Shown in pieces: positions 1 to 7,441 of a stretch of DNA of 37,667 nucleotides. The translations under genes were made by a program, and so were the position numbers. Under the pieces are notes generated by a model that was given only the letters and a program-made list of their open reading frames with translations, searched no databases and had not been told where the DNA came from. Source of the stretch: an uncultured Clostridia bacterium (GTDB lineage Bacteria > Bacillota > Clostridia > Christensenellales > CAG-917); contig CANQNQ010000012.1 in the NCBI GenBank assembly GCA_947625225.1, positions 1 through 37,667 on the forward strand, written 5' to 3'. Every line of letters begins with the position of its first letter. The first letter of the stretch is position 1.

Positions 1-23
1 AAAGCCCAAAATGGCAATAAAAA

Positions 24-65
24 AGAAGTATGAAGCCGATATTTTTGTATCATTTTCATACTTCT
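24..65 (-). terminator. Terminator of tRNA-Leu
   Basis: An 11-bp perfect inverted repeat (24-34 with 55-65) with a 20-base loop lies just past the tRNA-Leu 3' end. On the minus strand it is followed by a T-rich tract (TTTTTATT). The plus strand side also runs into T residues, so it could work both ways. Confidence 0.75.
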
Positions 66-69
66 TTTT

Positions 70-156
70 TGGTGCGGTCAAAGGGACTTGAACCCATATG
101 AGCTTAAGCTCACTAGAACCTGAATCTAGCGCGTCTGCCAATTCCGCCATGACCGC
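70..156 (-). tRNA. tRNA-Leu (anticodon CAG)
   Basis: Reverse complement folds as a class II tRNA. The 7-bp acceptor is GCGGTCA/TGACCGC, the anticodon stem CTAGA/TCTAG encloses loop TTCAGGT (anticodon CAG), there is a long variable arm, and the T loop is TTCAAGT. CCA is encoded (70-72). It decodes CUG. Confidence 0.96.
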
Positions 157-170
157 AATCAAGTATTTGT

Positions 171-199
171 ATTTTAACTCAAAATACAAACCTTGTCAA
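171..199 (-). promoter_or_regulatory. Promoter of tRNA-Leu
   Basis: Minus-strand TTGACA (194-199) and TAAAAT (171-176) separated by 17 bases; the expected start falls a few bases before the tRNA 5' end. Confidence 0.75.
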
Positions 200-270
200 C
201 ATATTTGCATATGCAATTTTTCAAATTCCGCGCCTATTTTCTTTCTGTTTCATTACGTCCAGATTATACT

Positions 271-1038
271 TCAAGCAGTCACTCCGCCATCAATAACAAA
301 ATCCTGCCCGGTGACAAATCTGGATGCGTCAGACGCCAAATATAATGCGCACCACCCGATATCTTCCTTTTCGCCGACCATATTCAGTGGGCTTTCGGAT
401 TTGAATTTTTCAAGCATTTCGGGCATATCGCGCAATTTATCGTTCATTCCGGTGATTATCAATCCGGGATATATTGTATTGACGCGCACATGAAGCGCTC
501 CAAGCCTTTTCGCCATGGTTTTTGACATACTTCTTATTGCGCCTTTTGCAGCAGAATACACTATTGGTCCTCTTGCAAACAACGCCGCAAGCGAAGCAAT
601 ATTGATAATGGAACCAACACCATGTTTTGCGCACTCCGGATATGCATATTTTATAGCGTTAAAGGTCGCAGCAAAATCAATACTCATTGTCTCCTGCAGG
701 TTTTCCGTAGAAAATTCAATCGAAAGGTCTCCGTGCGCACCACGACTGCCCGCACTGTTTACCAAAATATCCAATCTACCGAACTTTGTTACGCACTTTT
801 CGACCATTGCGCGACAATTTTCTTCCTTAGATAAATCGCAACAGTAATAATCGCAAATTCCGCCACGCCTTTCTATTTCTGCCTTTACTTCCGCTGCTTT
901 TTCTTGATGAATATCAACGATCATTACTTTTGCTCCGGCATCCGATAGAATCTCAGCGCAACCGCGCCCGATACCCGAAGCCCCGCCTGTTATCAAAGCA
1001 ACTCGTCCTGTCAAATCAAATGCTTCTGTTACACGCAT
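271..1038 (-). CDS. SDR-family NAD(P)-dependent oxidoreductase
   Basis: A 255-residue classical short-chain dehydrogenase/reductase. The Rossmann motif TGGASGIG is at residues 17-24, the NSAG motif at 94-97, and the catalytic Ser149, Tyr161 and Lys165 have the normal S-x11-Y-x3-K spacing. The C-terminus (VTGQDFVIDGG) is typical of the FabG/glucose-dehydrogenase-like group. Asp42 after beta-2 favours NAD(H) over NADP(H); this is inference. The start is set by AGGAG about 7 bases upstream. It is a single gene with its own promoter (1075-1103) and a terminator upstream that separates it from the PAP2/PLC pair. The substrate cannot be told from sequence. Confidence 0.93.
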   Translation of the reverse strand: MRVTEAFDLTGRVALITGGASGIGRGCAEILSDAGAKVMIVDIHQEKAAEVKAEIERRGGICDYYCCDLSKEENCRAMVEKCVTKFGRLDILVNSAGSRGAHGDLSIEFSTENLQETMSIDFAATFNAIKYAYPECAKHGVGSIINIASLAALFARGPIVYSAAKGAIRSMSKTMAKRLGALHVRVNTIYPGLIITGMNDKLRDMPEMLEKFKSESPLNMVGEKEDIGWCALYLASDASRFVTGQDFVIDGGVTA

Positions 1039-1074
1039 AGTGTTTCTCCTTATTTACATACAAGATCTAAACAA

Positions 1075-1103
1075 ATTATATTTGTCGTTTATCGCACTGT
1101 CAA
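1075..1103 (-). promoter_or_regulatory. Promoter of the SDR gene
   Basis: Perfect consensus on the minus strand: TTGACA (1098-1103), 17 bases, TATAAT (1075-1080). Just upstream CTACCG (plus-strand reading) occurs twice, at 1110-1115 and 1121-1126, exactly one helical turn apart. This is a possible activator site. Confidence 0.85.
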
Positions 1104-1156
1104 ACTAATCTACCGATATCCTACCGTATTAAAACTTTTTAACATACCTCAGAGTA

Positions 1157-1189
1157 CTAAAAAACAGCCTCTACTGAGGCTGTTTTTTC
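1157..1189 (-). terminator. Terminator after the PAP2/PLC pair
   Basis: Perfect 8-bp stem 1164-1171 with 1176-1183, loop TACT, and T runs on both sides, so it is bidirectional. It lies 20 bases beyond the stop of the gene at 1204. Confidence 0.88.
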
Positions 1190-1203
1190 ATCCTATTCAA
1201 TTC

Positions 1204-2451
1204 TCACAGCAGATCCGCGACAAGCTGCTCGTTGAATTGGTGCAGCCTCTCGTTTATGCGGGAATTGAAGTTGTCCTTGTCGCTGTTTGCAAAGTCCACA
1301 AGCACGATGGGCATGATGCTGAGCCACTCGTCAAAATGCTCGTTGTTGATGAGGCGCGCGTTGTGGTCGTAGGCGAAGTCCAGCAGGGACCACTCACCTA
1401 TCAATGCGCCGAAGTCCGCAATATTGGACGTGATGGAACCTTGAGTCTGATTGACGCGCAACTTGTCCTTGTAGAGGGCGAAGTTTGCCGATACTTCCTC
1501 GGCGGATTTGGCGATCTCCTCAAACAGCACCTTGCTGCCCATGCGGCTGTGCCACTCGTGATAGGCGTTGGAATCCATGTCGAAGAACTTATAGTCGTAC
1601 TTGCTTGCGCCGGGGACAACGTTTTTCAACTCCAACTCTTCCACGCGCTTAAGCAGCAGCACGGCGCCGCTGACGCTGCCGTTTTTGGTGACGTCGTTGT
1701 ATCTTAGGTCGCCTATCCTCACGCCGTGCTCCACAGTCTCGCCGTCATAAGTCGCCGCAGACGGCTCGCGCATAGTGATATTGAATATATTCACATCGTC
1801 ATAGTACACAAAGTCATACAAGTTTTTACCGTCCACCTGCACAGTTGCGATGTACTCGCTGAGGCTTGAGAGATTGTCGTCCTCATCGACATATGTAGGC
1901 TCAAATTGAGGCAACACTATTTCGCCCGTTGTGGTTGCGAGGAAGCGGATTATATCCTTTATTATGGTCTCAAGCGGCACGGAAAGCAGAGCGTGCTCGC
2001 CCCACCACTCGCCGTTATAGTACGTGCACTTGATCTGGAACATCCTTGCGCCCTGCCCCAGCAGCGTGGCGACGTCCACCGCCTCCGCCTTGGCGTAGCG
2101 ATATGTCATGCCCTTGATGAGAGGTCCGAATGTGCCCAGCATGCCTTTTTGGTCCTTCTTGCTGAGCGGAGCGTCCGGAGTGACGTTGTATGACGCCGAG
2201 CCATGCGCCGCAAGCATTGCAAGCTCCACTATGCGCGGATTTGCCTCGACGATCCCTTCGATATCGCTAAGCACATTCATATAGTTGCCGTCCACCGCGC
2301 CGCGATCGTCGGTGATGTTGGTCAGCTGGAACAGCAAAGTGAGTCCCGCAACGAGGACCACCAACAGCGCCAGCAACACGCAGATAACAATCAGCGCAAC
2401 GCGCTTTTTGCTTGTGCGTTCGCTCTCGCCTCTGTCCTTGGTCAGTTTCAT
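1204..2451 (-). CDS. Membrane-anchored PI-PLC-like protein, altered active site
   Basis: A 415-residue protein with a basic N-terminus and one membrane segment (about 17-41), so the catalytic part should lie outside the membrane. The body resembles the PI-PLC X-domain/GDPD TIM-barrel: His83 in LAAHGS and His153 in WWGEH match the two catalytic histidines, and FLATTTGEIVLPQFE (about 170-184) matches the following conserved strand. The expected Asn/Asp after the first His is Gly84, and the conserved acidic/Arg pair of the second strand reads Gln139-Ile-Lys141. Activity on phosphoinositides is therefore doubtful; it may act on another phosphodiester or be inactive. It lies 92 bases behind the PAP2 gene and has GAGGT before its ATG. 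Compare the better-conserved relative at 28006-29136. Confidence 0.7.
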   Translation of the reverse strand: MKLTKDRGESERTSKKRVALIVICVLLALLVVLVAGLTLLFQLTNITDDRGAVDGNYMNVLSDIEGIVEANPRIVELAMLAAHGSASYNVTPDAPLSKKDQKGMLGTFGPLIKGMTYRYAKAEAVDVATLLGQGARMFQIKCTYYNGEWWGEHALLSVPLETIIKDIIRFLATTTGEIVLPQFEPTYVDEDDNLSSLSEYIATVQVDGKNLYDFVYYDDVNIFNITMREPSAATYDGETVEHGVRIGDLRYNDVTKNGSVSGAVLLLKRVEELELKNVVPGASKYDYKFFDMDSNAYHEWHSRMGSKVLFEEIAKSAEEVSANFALYKDKLRVNQTQGSITSNIADFGALIGEWSLLDFAYDHNARLINNEHFDEWLSIMPIVLVDFANSDKDNFNSRINERLHQFNEQLVADLL

Positions 2452-2475
2452 AATTTTACCTCACTAAATATGATG

Positions 2476-2492
2476 AAAAACGCAATACAGGT
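2476..2492 (+). repeat. Dispersed 17-base repeat, copy in the PAP2/PLC gap
   Basis: AAAAACGCAATACAGGT, identical to the minus strand at 5796-5812. It is followed by TATGCAAAGGGTGCGG at 2501-2516, which resembles the sequence following the clpC copy. Confidence 0.55.
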
Positions 2493-2508
2493 GCGCTTTT
2501 TATGCAAA

Positions 2509-2530
2509 GGGTGCGGAAAATTCCGCACCC
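2509..2530 (-). terminator. Hairpin between PAP2 and PLC genes
   Basis: Perfect 10-base inverted repeat (2509-2518 with 2521-2530). On the minus strand it is followed by TTTGCATAAAAA, a weak U tract, so it is more likely an attenuator or mRNA-stabilising hairpin than a full stop. Confidence 0.5.
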
Positions 2531-2543
2531 GACTGCTACTTGG

Positions 2544-3665
2544 TTATTTACTCTCCTGCACTGCCTGAGGGATAGCCTCTTCCTTTTCTGCGGCCGCCTC
2601 GCTCTCTTTCTCGTCGGACTTCTTTGAGAAGAGCGCGCGGACGTTTTTGCCCTTGAGTATGATTATCTCTCTTGCGATCATTATGCACACAAACGCTATC
2701 GTGCCGCCGAATGTAACGTCGCTCATGTAGTGCGCGCCCACCATGATCCTGCTTATCGCCACAAGCGCCACGTAGACGATGGGCACTATCCAACACGCAA
2801 GCTTTGCGCTCTTCTTGCGCTTGAATTCAAACAGATCCGGCAACATCATCAGCGCGTACACCGTACCTGCCGAGCAGGTGTGTCCGGATGGGAATGACTT
2901 GAACGCGTCCGTCACGCCGTAGGTGCTTTCAAACGCGGCAAGTATGCCATCGTTGGGCTGACCGTTTATCTTGTACCACGGCGTGTAGCCCTGCACCATA
3001 CGGTTGTCTATCATACCCTGTCCGAGGGTGGAATTGATTGCCCTGAATCTCATCCTGCCGATGGGGTCCTTGATTATCATTATCAGCACGTTTGCAACGA
3101 CAAGCGCGACAGCAGTGGCAAGTATAAACTTCACCAACTTTTTGAGAGTCTCCTCATTGAAGAGCTTCGTCGCCATGATTGCAGGCGCAGCCATAATGAT
3201 GCCGAGTACGGCGTCGATCGCATACATTGCGCCGCTGTGCTCAAACTTGTGCAGCCCCGCGTTTGCGGACAATCCTTCCACCTGCGCCCAGTAGGCGGCG
3301 TGTTCAAACACATAGCCCATGACGTCCTTGACGGTGTACCAGCACGCGGCAACAACGCCTATTGCGCACACCACCGCCAACACGATGCCCAGCACATTAT
3401 TGCGGTTGCGCACTATCTTAAGGCATGTCCAGAACAGCACGCAGCAAGCGAACGCTATCATCAGATAGATGGGCACGCAACCGACGCATTCCAGCAGCAC
3501 GCCAAAGAAGCCTGTGGCGTAATAATCGCCCTCTTTGAGGGAACCCTTAGTGAGCAGCTTGCTTACCTGAAGATCGAGGAAGCTTGCAATGAGCACCAAT
3601 GCCGCTAATATAGCGACAAAGAGAACTATGGCTATGATGGTTTTGTTTTTTTGTGAGAGTTTCAT
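2544..3665 (-). CDS. PAP2-family membrane phosphatase
   Basis: A 373-residue integral membrane protein with about six to seven hydrophobic segments. All three phosphatase motifs of the type 2 phosphatidic acid phosphatase family are visible: K199-x6-R206 (followed by Phe instead of the usual Pro), PSGH at 259-262, and SR(305-306)-x5-H312-x3-D316. Family members dephosphorylate phosphatidic acid, undecaprenyl pyrophosphate or similar lipids on the outer face. A highly charged tail (about 345-373, many Glu/Lys) is extra. There is a long region of about 70 residues between the second and third membrane segments. GGAG lies 5 bases before the ATG, and the promoter is at 3693-3721. It probably forms a lipid-metabolism operon with the PLC-like gene downstream. 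Confidence 0.9.
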   Translation of the reverse strand: MKLSQKNKTIIAIVLFVAILAALVLIASFLDLQVSKLLTKGSLKEGDYYATGFFGVLLECVGCVPIYLMIAFACCVLFWTCLKIVRNRNNVLGIVLAVVCAIGVVAACWYTVKDVMGYVFEHAAYWAQVEGLSANAGLHKFEHSGAMYAIDAVLGIIMAAPAIMATKLFNEETLKKLVKFILATAVALVVANVLIMIIKDPIGRMRFRAINSTLGQGMIDNRMVQGYTPWYKINGQPNDGILAAFESTYGVTDAFKSFPSGHTCSAGTVYALMMLPDLFEFKRKKSAKLACWIVPIVYVALVAISRIMVGAHYMSDVTFGGTIAFVCIMIAREIIILKGKNVRALFSKKSDEKESEAAAEKEEAIPQAVQESK

Positions 3666-3692
3666 AGTTGCTCCAATATTTTTGATATATGT

Positions 3693-3721
3693 ATAATATC
3701 ATAATATTCCACTTATTTCAA
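3693..3721 (-). promoter_or_regulatory. Promoter of PAP2-PLC operon
   Basis: Minus-strand TTGAAA (3716-3721), 17-base spacer, TATTAT (3693-3698), 28 bases before the PAP2 ATG. The rest of 3722-3865 carries no gene; a short direct repeat GTTACAA-N4-GTTACAA sits near 3825-3845. Confidence 0.75.
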
Positions 3722-3865
3722 TACCAAAAATTCATGTAAAAGGCAATTCTCGGCGCAAATTTTGCAAGCGCGCAGACGCTTTGCGGAAATATCATATAAC
3801 AATTATATAGTTAAACGATTTGTGTTACAAAAGCGTTACAAGCATACGTTTACATAATTTGCCTA

Positions 3866-3894
3866 TTGCTATTTTGCGCTTGAGGATGTATACT
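3866..3894 (+). promoter_or_regulatory. Promoter of the small RNA unit
   Basis: Plus-strand TTGCTA (3866-3871), 17 bases, TATACT (3889-3894); predicted start near 3901. No ribosome site or convincing reading frame follows. Confidence 0.75.
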
Positions 3895-3900
3895 ATACGT

Positions 3901-4137
3901 GAACTTAAAGTTTCCTGCTATGTGCGTGATGGTGCACTATTTTGAACCACAAAACTCATACGGGATTGCGCGTCCGAATTTTTGCGGAGATGTCAGGCCT
4001 CAAAATATCAGTGGAAGACAGATACCGCACGGCAGCATTGACCCACCCTGCTTATACAGCGGGTTTATAAAATGGCACCACACGGCAATGCGGGACAAAA
4101 ATTAAAACAGCCGTACTTTTACGGCTGTTATATTTTT
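3901..4137 (+). ncRNA. ssrS: Structured small RNA, 6S RNA (ssrS) candidate
   Basis: A transcript of about 195 bases plus a terminator, with its own promoter and no protein-coding signal. The 5' segment (about 3910-3940) pairs with the 3' segment (about 4070-4096): TGGTGC with GCACCA, CGTG with CACG, and CCTGC with GCGGG form a long closing stem. Inside this is a large open bubble whose 3' strand holds a small hairpin (ACCCTGC/GCGGGT, about 4043-4063) and an apical arm with a second hairpin (TCCG/CGGA around 3983-3998). Closing stem, central bubble with 3' hairpin, and terminal arm is the 6S RNA plan; 6S RNA binds sigma-A RNA polymerase and mimics an open promoter. The assignment rests on hand folding, so another structured RNA is possible. 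Confidence 0.65.
4106..4137 (+). terminator. Terminator of the small RNA unit
   Basis: Perfect 9-bp stem (4106-4114 with 4121-4129), 6-base loop, then ATATTTTT. On the minus strand it is followed by TTAATTTTTG, so it may also end the coiled-coil gene that stops at 4194. Confidence 0.88.
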
Positions 4138-4193
4138 GGCAAAATTTGCTGTCGGATATGCAAAAACGCGACATGTATTGGTTTTTTTTCAAA

Positions 4194-4646
4194 TCAGTTG
4201 TTGCCAAACAGATTGTTTTTGCTCTCGCCTATAATTTTTAGCGCGTCGGAAAGGCTTTGCTCCACGTTTTCCAGCAGCGAATATGCATGCGAGCGGGAGT
4301 CGTAGTCCATACGCTGGTAACTTTCGTTTGCCTCGTTGGTGAGGTTGTCAGCAGCCTGCTGCGCCTGTTTGACCACCTCGCTTTCGGACACAAGACGGCG
4401 CGCGTTGTTTTCAGCGTCGTTCATAATGCTGTTGGCGTAGGTCTCGGCCTGCTTGATTATATTTTCCCTGTCGGCGGTGATGCGCGCCGCCTCTTTCAGC
4501 ACGACGGGATAGTTGGCGCGTATGCGTGTGACGATGTCAAGCATGCGCGACTTGTTGACAACGACGTCCGTGTTGCTGAACGCGGCCTTTTTTGCCTTCA
4601 ACAGCTCGCTTTCAAGATCGCTTATGAGCATTTCAATGGTTTCCAT
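4194..4646 (-). CDS. Coiled-coil protein, DivIVA/ATPase-subunit-like, unknown function
   Basis: A 150-residue, strongly helical protein, rich in Ala, Glu and Lys, with no Cys and no membrane segment. Residues about 30-130 look like a continuous coiled coil. Genes of this kind, often annotated loosely as ATPase or V-type ATPase subunit, commonly follow coaD in Clostridia; that context fits here since it follows the RsmD-CoaD gene by 99 bases. The start chosen is METIEM at 4646, because AGGAG lies 5 bases before it; the 30 codons upstream lack coding character. A cell-division or scaffold role is only a guess. Confidence 0.75.
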   Translation of the reverse strand: METIEMLISDLESELLKAKKAAFSNTDVVVNKSRMLDIVTRIRANYPVVLKEAARITADRENIIKQAETYANSIMNDAENNARRLVSESEVVKQAQQAADNLTNEANESYQRMDYDSRSHAYSLLENVEQSLSDALKIIGESKNNLFGNN

Positions 4647-4745
4647 ACTTTTCTCCTTATCTACAGTATATAGTAAATCTTTCGGCAATTCAAGCGATAA
4701 TTTGATTTTATGTCGATTTACGGCGCATTTGCGCAAAAATTTTGG

Positions 4746-5744
4746 TCACTTCAGCATGGCGCGTACTTTTTCGCGCGCAACTGCGGGTATCCCGGACATA
4801 TCTCCACGCCTGAGCTGCTCCCTGACGGCGGTGGAAGTCACCTTGCCATATCCGCCCGCGTCAACAAACACCGTTTCAAGACCGTAGCTGCGGTTGAAGT
4901 CTGCAAGTTCCGCCTCATACGCCGCGTCCTCATCATTGCGTATGCCGCGTATGAGCGTCTCGGCGCCCACCTCGTCGGCGAGGTCGTGGGTCATTCCCTC
5001 CGAGTACACTGCCCGCGCGCCCAGTTTGGAGGCGCAGACCGCGCTTGCTATCTCAAGCCTCTGCTCCGCCGTAAACATATACTTTTTGTCGGGATTGACA
5101 AGGCAGCCCACCACCACTTCGTCATAGTTTTTAAGCGCCTTGTCCAGCAGCGCCTCATGCCCGATGGTGAATGGGTCGAAGCTACCCGGCATAAGCGCGA
5201 CGTGCTTTTTTGTTATAAACTCCGCGACAATGCCTCCCATCTTTTTTGTGCGGGTCTTGTAGCCCTTTGGCAGGCTGTCGTAGGTTTTTTCGCCACCGTG
5301 CTCAAACACGATCACTCCGTCCGCGCTGAGCAGTGAGGATGACGCTATCAGCTCCACCGCCTTCTCACCGAAATCCGTCGCATACGGCGGGTCGAGAAAT
5401 ATGATGTCAAACTGCTTACGCCTGAGCGACGCGCCCCTCAGAAAGGTCATCCAATCCTGCATGACCACGCTTACGTTGCCCGCCATGCCGCTGAGATTTT
5501 TGCGCACGCAAGCTATACTGTCGCGGTTTTTGTCCACAAAAGCGACCTCTGCCGCACCTCTGGAAAGCGCCTCTATCCCCAACGCGCCGCTGCCCGCAAA
5601 CAGATCCAACACCACCGCGTCGGGCACCTCTGCCTGCAGCATATTGAACAGCGTCTCTTTTATGCGCGTGGTGGTGGGACGCACCGCCAGACCTTCGGGC
5701 GCGCACAGATTTCTGCCTTTGTACAGTCCTGCAACGACTCTCAT
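4746..5744 (-). CDS. rsmD-coaD: RsmD-CoaD fusion: 16S rRNA m2G966 methyltransferase plus phosphopantetheine adenylyltransferase
   Basis: One open frame of 332 residues holds two complete enzymes. Residues 1 to about 177 are RsmD: RPTTTRIKETLF (22-33), the SAM site DLFAGSGALG (47-56) and the catalytic DPPY (118-121). Residues about 180-332 are CoaD, which makes dephospho-CoA from 4'-phosphopantetheine and ATP: PGSFDPFTIGH (186-196, with the T-x-G-H site), LIRGIRN (264-270) and STAVRE (304-309). The two are usually adjacent genes; here the RsmD stop and CoaD start are gone and there is almost no linker. The start is MRVVAG, with GGAGG 6 bases ahead; upstream in-frame ATGs lie before or inside that ribosome site. 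Part of a minus-strand cluster with the folate gene upstream and the coiled-coil gene downstream. Confidence 0.93.
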   Translation of the reverse strand: MRVVAGLYKGRNLCAPEGLAVRPTTTRIKETLFNMLQAEVPDAVVLDLFAGSGALGIEALSRGAAEVAFVDKNRDSIACVRKNLSGMAGNVSVVMQDWMTFLRGASLRRKQFDIIFLDPPYATDFGEKAVELIASSSLLSADGVIVFEHGGEKTYDSLPKGYKTRTKKMGGIVAEFITKKHVALMPGSFDPFTIGHEALLDKALKNYDEVVVGCLVNPDKKYMFTAEQRLEIASAVCASKLGARAVYSEGMTHDLADEVGAETLIRGIRNDEDAAYEAELADFNRSYGLETVFVDAGGYGKVTSTAVREQLRRGDMSGIPAVAREKVRAMLK

Positions 5745-5795
5745 CAACATCCTCCGCATTTCGCAAATTTGAACCATAAATATGGCAAAATTTAT

Positions 5796-5812
5796 ACCTG
5801 TATTGCGTTTTT
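5796..5812 (-). repeat. Dispersed 17-base repeat, copy in the ygfA-type/rsmD gap
   Basis: The minus strand reads AAAAACGCAATACAGGT, identical to plus-strand bases 2476-2492 in the PAP2/PLC gap. A 16/17 match is at 12964-12980 inside the lipid-kinase gene, and an 11-base core recurs at about 17904-17914 inside clpC. Confidence 0.55.
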
Positions 5813-5822
5813 ACACCGATTT

Positions 5823-6401
5823 TCACTTGTCGGCGCAGAAAAATTCGTTTTCTTTCTCGCCATAGGCGTCGATTATCCTGCGCTCGGTCACCAGCATATC
5901 CAGTCCCACGTCAAACTGTTCCGTTTCAATGCCCGTCACCTGCTGGCAATCAAACGCCACGCCTATTTTGAATATATCCTTGCCTTCGAGGTATCTGTCG
6001 TAATATCCGCCTCCGTGCCCCACTCTGTTGAGTCCATCAAAAGCGACAAGTGGGATGACCGCCACGTCCGCGTCCTCGACCTCGTGACCGCCTACCGGCT
6101 CGAGTATGCCCCACTTGTTGGTCTTAAACAGCGTGTACGGAGTTATCATAACCGCTTGCATGTCCTTGCCGCTGACCCTTGGCACGCACACCTCGCGCTC
6201 AAGCATAAGCGCCAGCCCGACCAGCTCGTCCGTCGCAGGCTCCGAGCTTGTGCCGAGATATATAAACGGCCTGTGCGCGCAGTTGAACTGAGTAATGCCG
6301 CTGAGCGCGTCCACAATACAGCCGCTCGCCCATTCCTTTTGTTCATCGCTCATCCGCGCCACGTTTGCACGCGCTATCCTGCGCGCCTCCGCCTTTGTCA
6401 T
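5823..6401 (-). CDS. 5-formyltetrahydrofolate cyclo-ligase (MTHFS)
   Basis: A 192-residue ATP-dependent enzyme that turns 5-formyl-THF into 5,10-methenyl-THF in one-carbon metabolism. It shows the family marks: substrate-site GILEP, then the PLVAFD...R-GHGGGYYDRYL block that binds ATP phosphate and magnesium. The chosen start, MTKAEAR at 6401, has AGAGG 4 bases before it; a longer reading from 6425 has no ribosome site. The start lies 58 bases inside the end of alr, so the two are translationally coupled. Confidence 0.92.
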   Translation of the reverse strand: MTKAEARRIARANVARMSDEQKEWASGCIVDALSGITQFNCAHRPFIYLGTSSEPATDELVGLALMLEREVCVPRVSGKDMQAVMITPYTLFKTNKWGILEPVGGHEVEDADVAVIPLVAFDGLNRVGHGGGYYDRYLEGKDIFKIGVAFDCQQVTGIETEQFDVGLDMLVTERRIIDAYGEKENEFFCADK

Positions 6402-7395
6402 ATATCCTCTCTGTTCTGCCGCCAAATGATGTCAGCAGGCAATATTGCGTAGTTTTGCGCTCCGCCGCGATCTCATCGGCGTGCTCCCAGTCAAACAGGA
6501 CCGCTTCCTCGCCGACATCGGGCACAAAGTCGCCAGTATCCACGGCAAACATATCCATGCACACCTTGCCCAACGGGCGGCATTTAACTCCGCGTATCCA
6601 CACCGAGGACGGCCTTTCGCGCGATATTCCGTCCGCGTATCCGCCCAAAACAATGGCAACGTTGGTATCATTTTTAAGTCTGAAATTGCCGTAACTTACG
6701 CGCTCCCCCGCCCTCAGGCTTCGCGCGCAGATCACCTCGGATTTTACCCGCATTGCGCACCTGTATGCGCTTATTCCCACTCTCACAAGGTCGTAACGCA
6801 GTCGCTTGACGTCAAGATTGGCGCTTGCCGCAAGGTGCCTTACAGCCGTGGGATAGACACTGCGGACGGCTGCGCAAGCGTGCTCGAACGCGTATATCTG
6901 TCCATTGTTGCGATTGCGCAGATGCGAATATACTCCGCTCAGTTCAAACCCGTTGTCGGCAAGCACGCCCACAACGTACGGCACATCTTCGGGCGCAAAG
7001 CCAAGCCGATGCATACCAGTATCTACCTTGAGGTGCAGCCGAACAAAGTTGCTTGGCTCGCCATCCGCCTTCAGCGCAAGCAGCGCGCTGAGCTGAGCAA
7101 AGTTGTTGAGTCCCACTGTGATGTCATGCTCAGCCGCCCTTTTAAGCTCGCGGGGAGCGCATGCGCACGCCAATATGGGCTTATATATGCCCGCGCTTCT
7201 CAGCGCCTCGCCCTCCTCAACGGTAGCTACGCCGAATCCGCAGACCAGATCTTGCACTGCGCAAGCCACTTGCGTAAGTCCGTGTCCATAGGCGTCCGCC
7301 TTGACCATCAGCATCATTTGCGCGCCCGTGCGAGTAGAGATGCGACGAAGATTGTCGCGGATGACGTTTAGACTTATATACTTTTTGAGTTCTAT
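6343..7395 (-). CDS. alr: Alanine racemase, apparent ATA start
   Basis: A fold-type III PLP enzyme that makes D-alanine for peptidoglycan. KADAYGHG carries the PLP lysine (Lys32 from the proposed start); RVGISAYR, RVSYG and GYADGISR follow, and CMDMFAVD near the C-terminus matches the family. The first ATG (7317) lies only four codons before this lysine and would remove the first beta-strand and helix. The frame stays open upstream and encodes the expected N-terminus (KKYISLNVIRDNL...), but contains no ATG, GTG or TTG. The strong site GAGGTGAT (7399-7406) sits 7 bases before an ATA codon at 7393-7395, which I take as the start (350 residues). The last 18 residues extend beyond the usual end and overlap the next gene. 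Confidence 0.85.
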   Translation of the reverse strand: MELKKYISLNVIRDNLRRISTRTGAQMMLMVKADAYGHGLTQVACAVQDLVCGFGVATVEEGEALRSAGIYKPILACACAPRELKRAAEHDITVGLNNFAQLSALLALKADGEPSNFVRLHLKVDTGMHRLGFAPEDVPYVVGVLADNGFELSGVYSHLRNRNNGQIYAFEHACAAVRSVYPTAVRHLAASANLDVKRLRYDLVRVGISAYRCAMRVKSEVICARSLRAGERVSYGNFRLKNDTNVAIVLGGYADGISRERPSSVWIRGVKCRPLGKVCMDMFAVDTGDFVPDVGEEAVLFDWEHADEIAAERKTTQYCLLTSFGGRTERIYDKGGGAQDSACKRGADER

Positions 7396-7398
7396 GAT

Positions 7399-7426
7399 AT
7401 CACCTCGGCATCAGAATATGCCGAAG
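7399..7426 (-). promoter_or_regulatory. Ribosome site of alr inside a hairpin
   Basis: On the minus strand CTTCGGCAT (7418-7426) pairs with ATGCCGAGG (7403-7411) over nine pairs, one a T-G, with a 6-base loop. The 3' arm contains the GAGG of the alr ribosome site. Together with a non-AUG start this suggests low or conditional translation. No T tract follows, so it is not a terminator. Confidence 0.55.
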
Positions 7427-7441
7427 CGCGACGCGGCGTGA

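Noticed and set aside
6445..7371. Plus-strand open frame of 308 codons over alr
   Set aside because: Antisense to recognised alr motifs; composition is that of a shadow frame.
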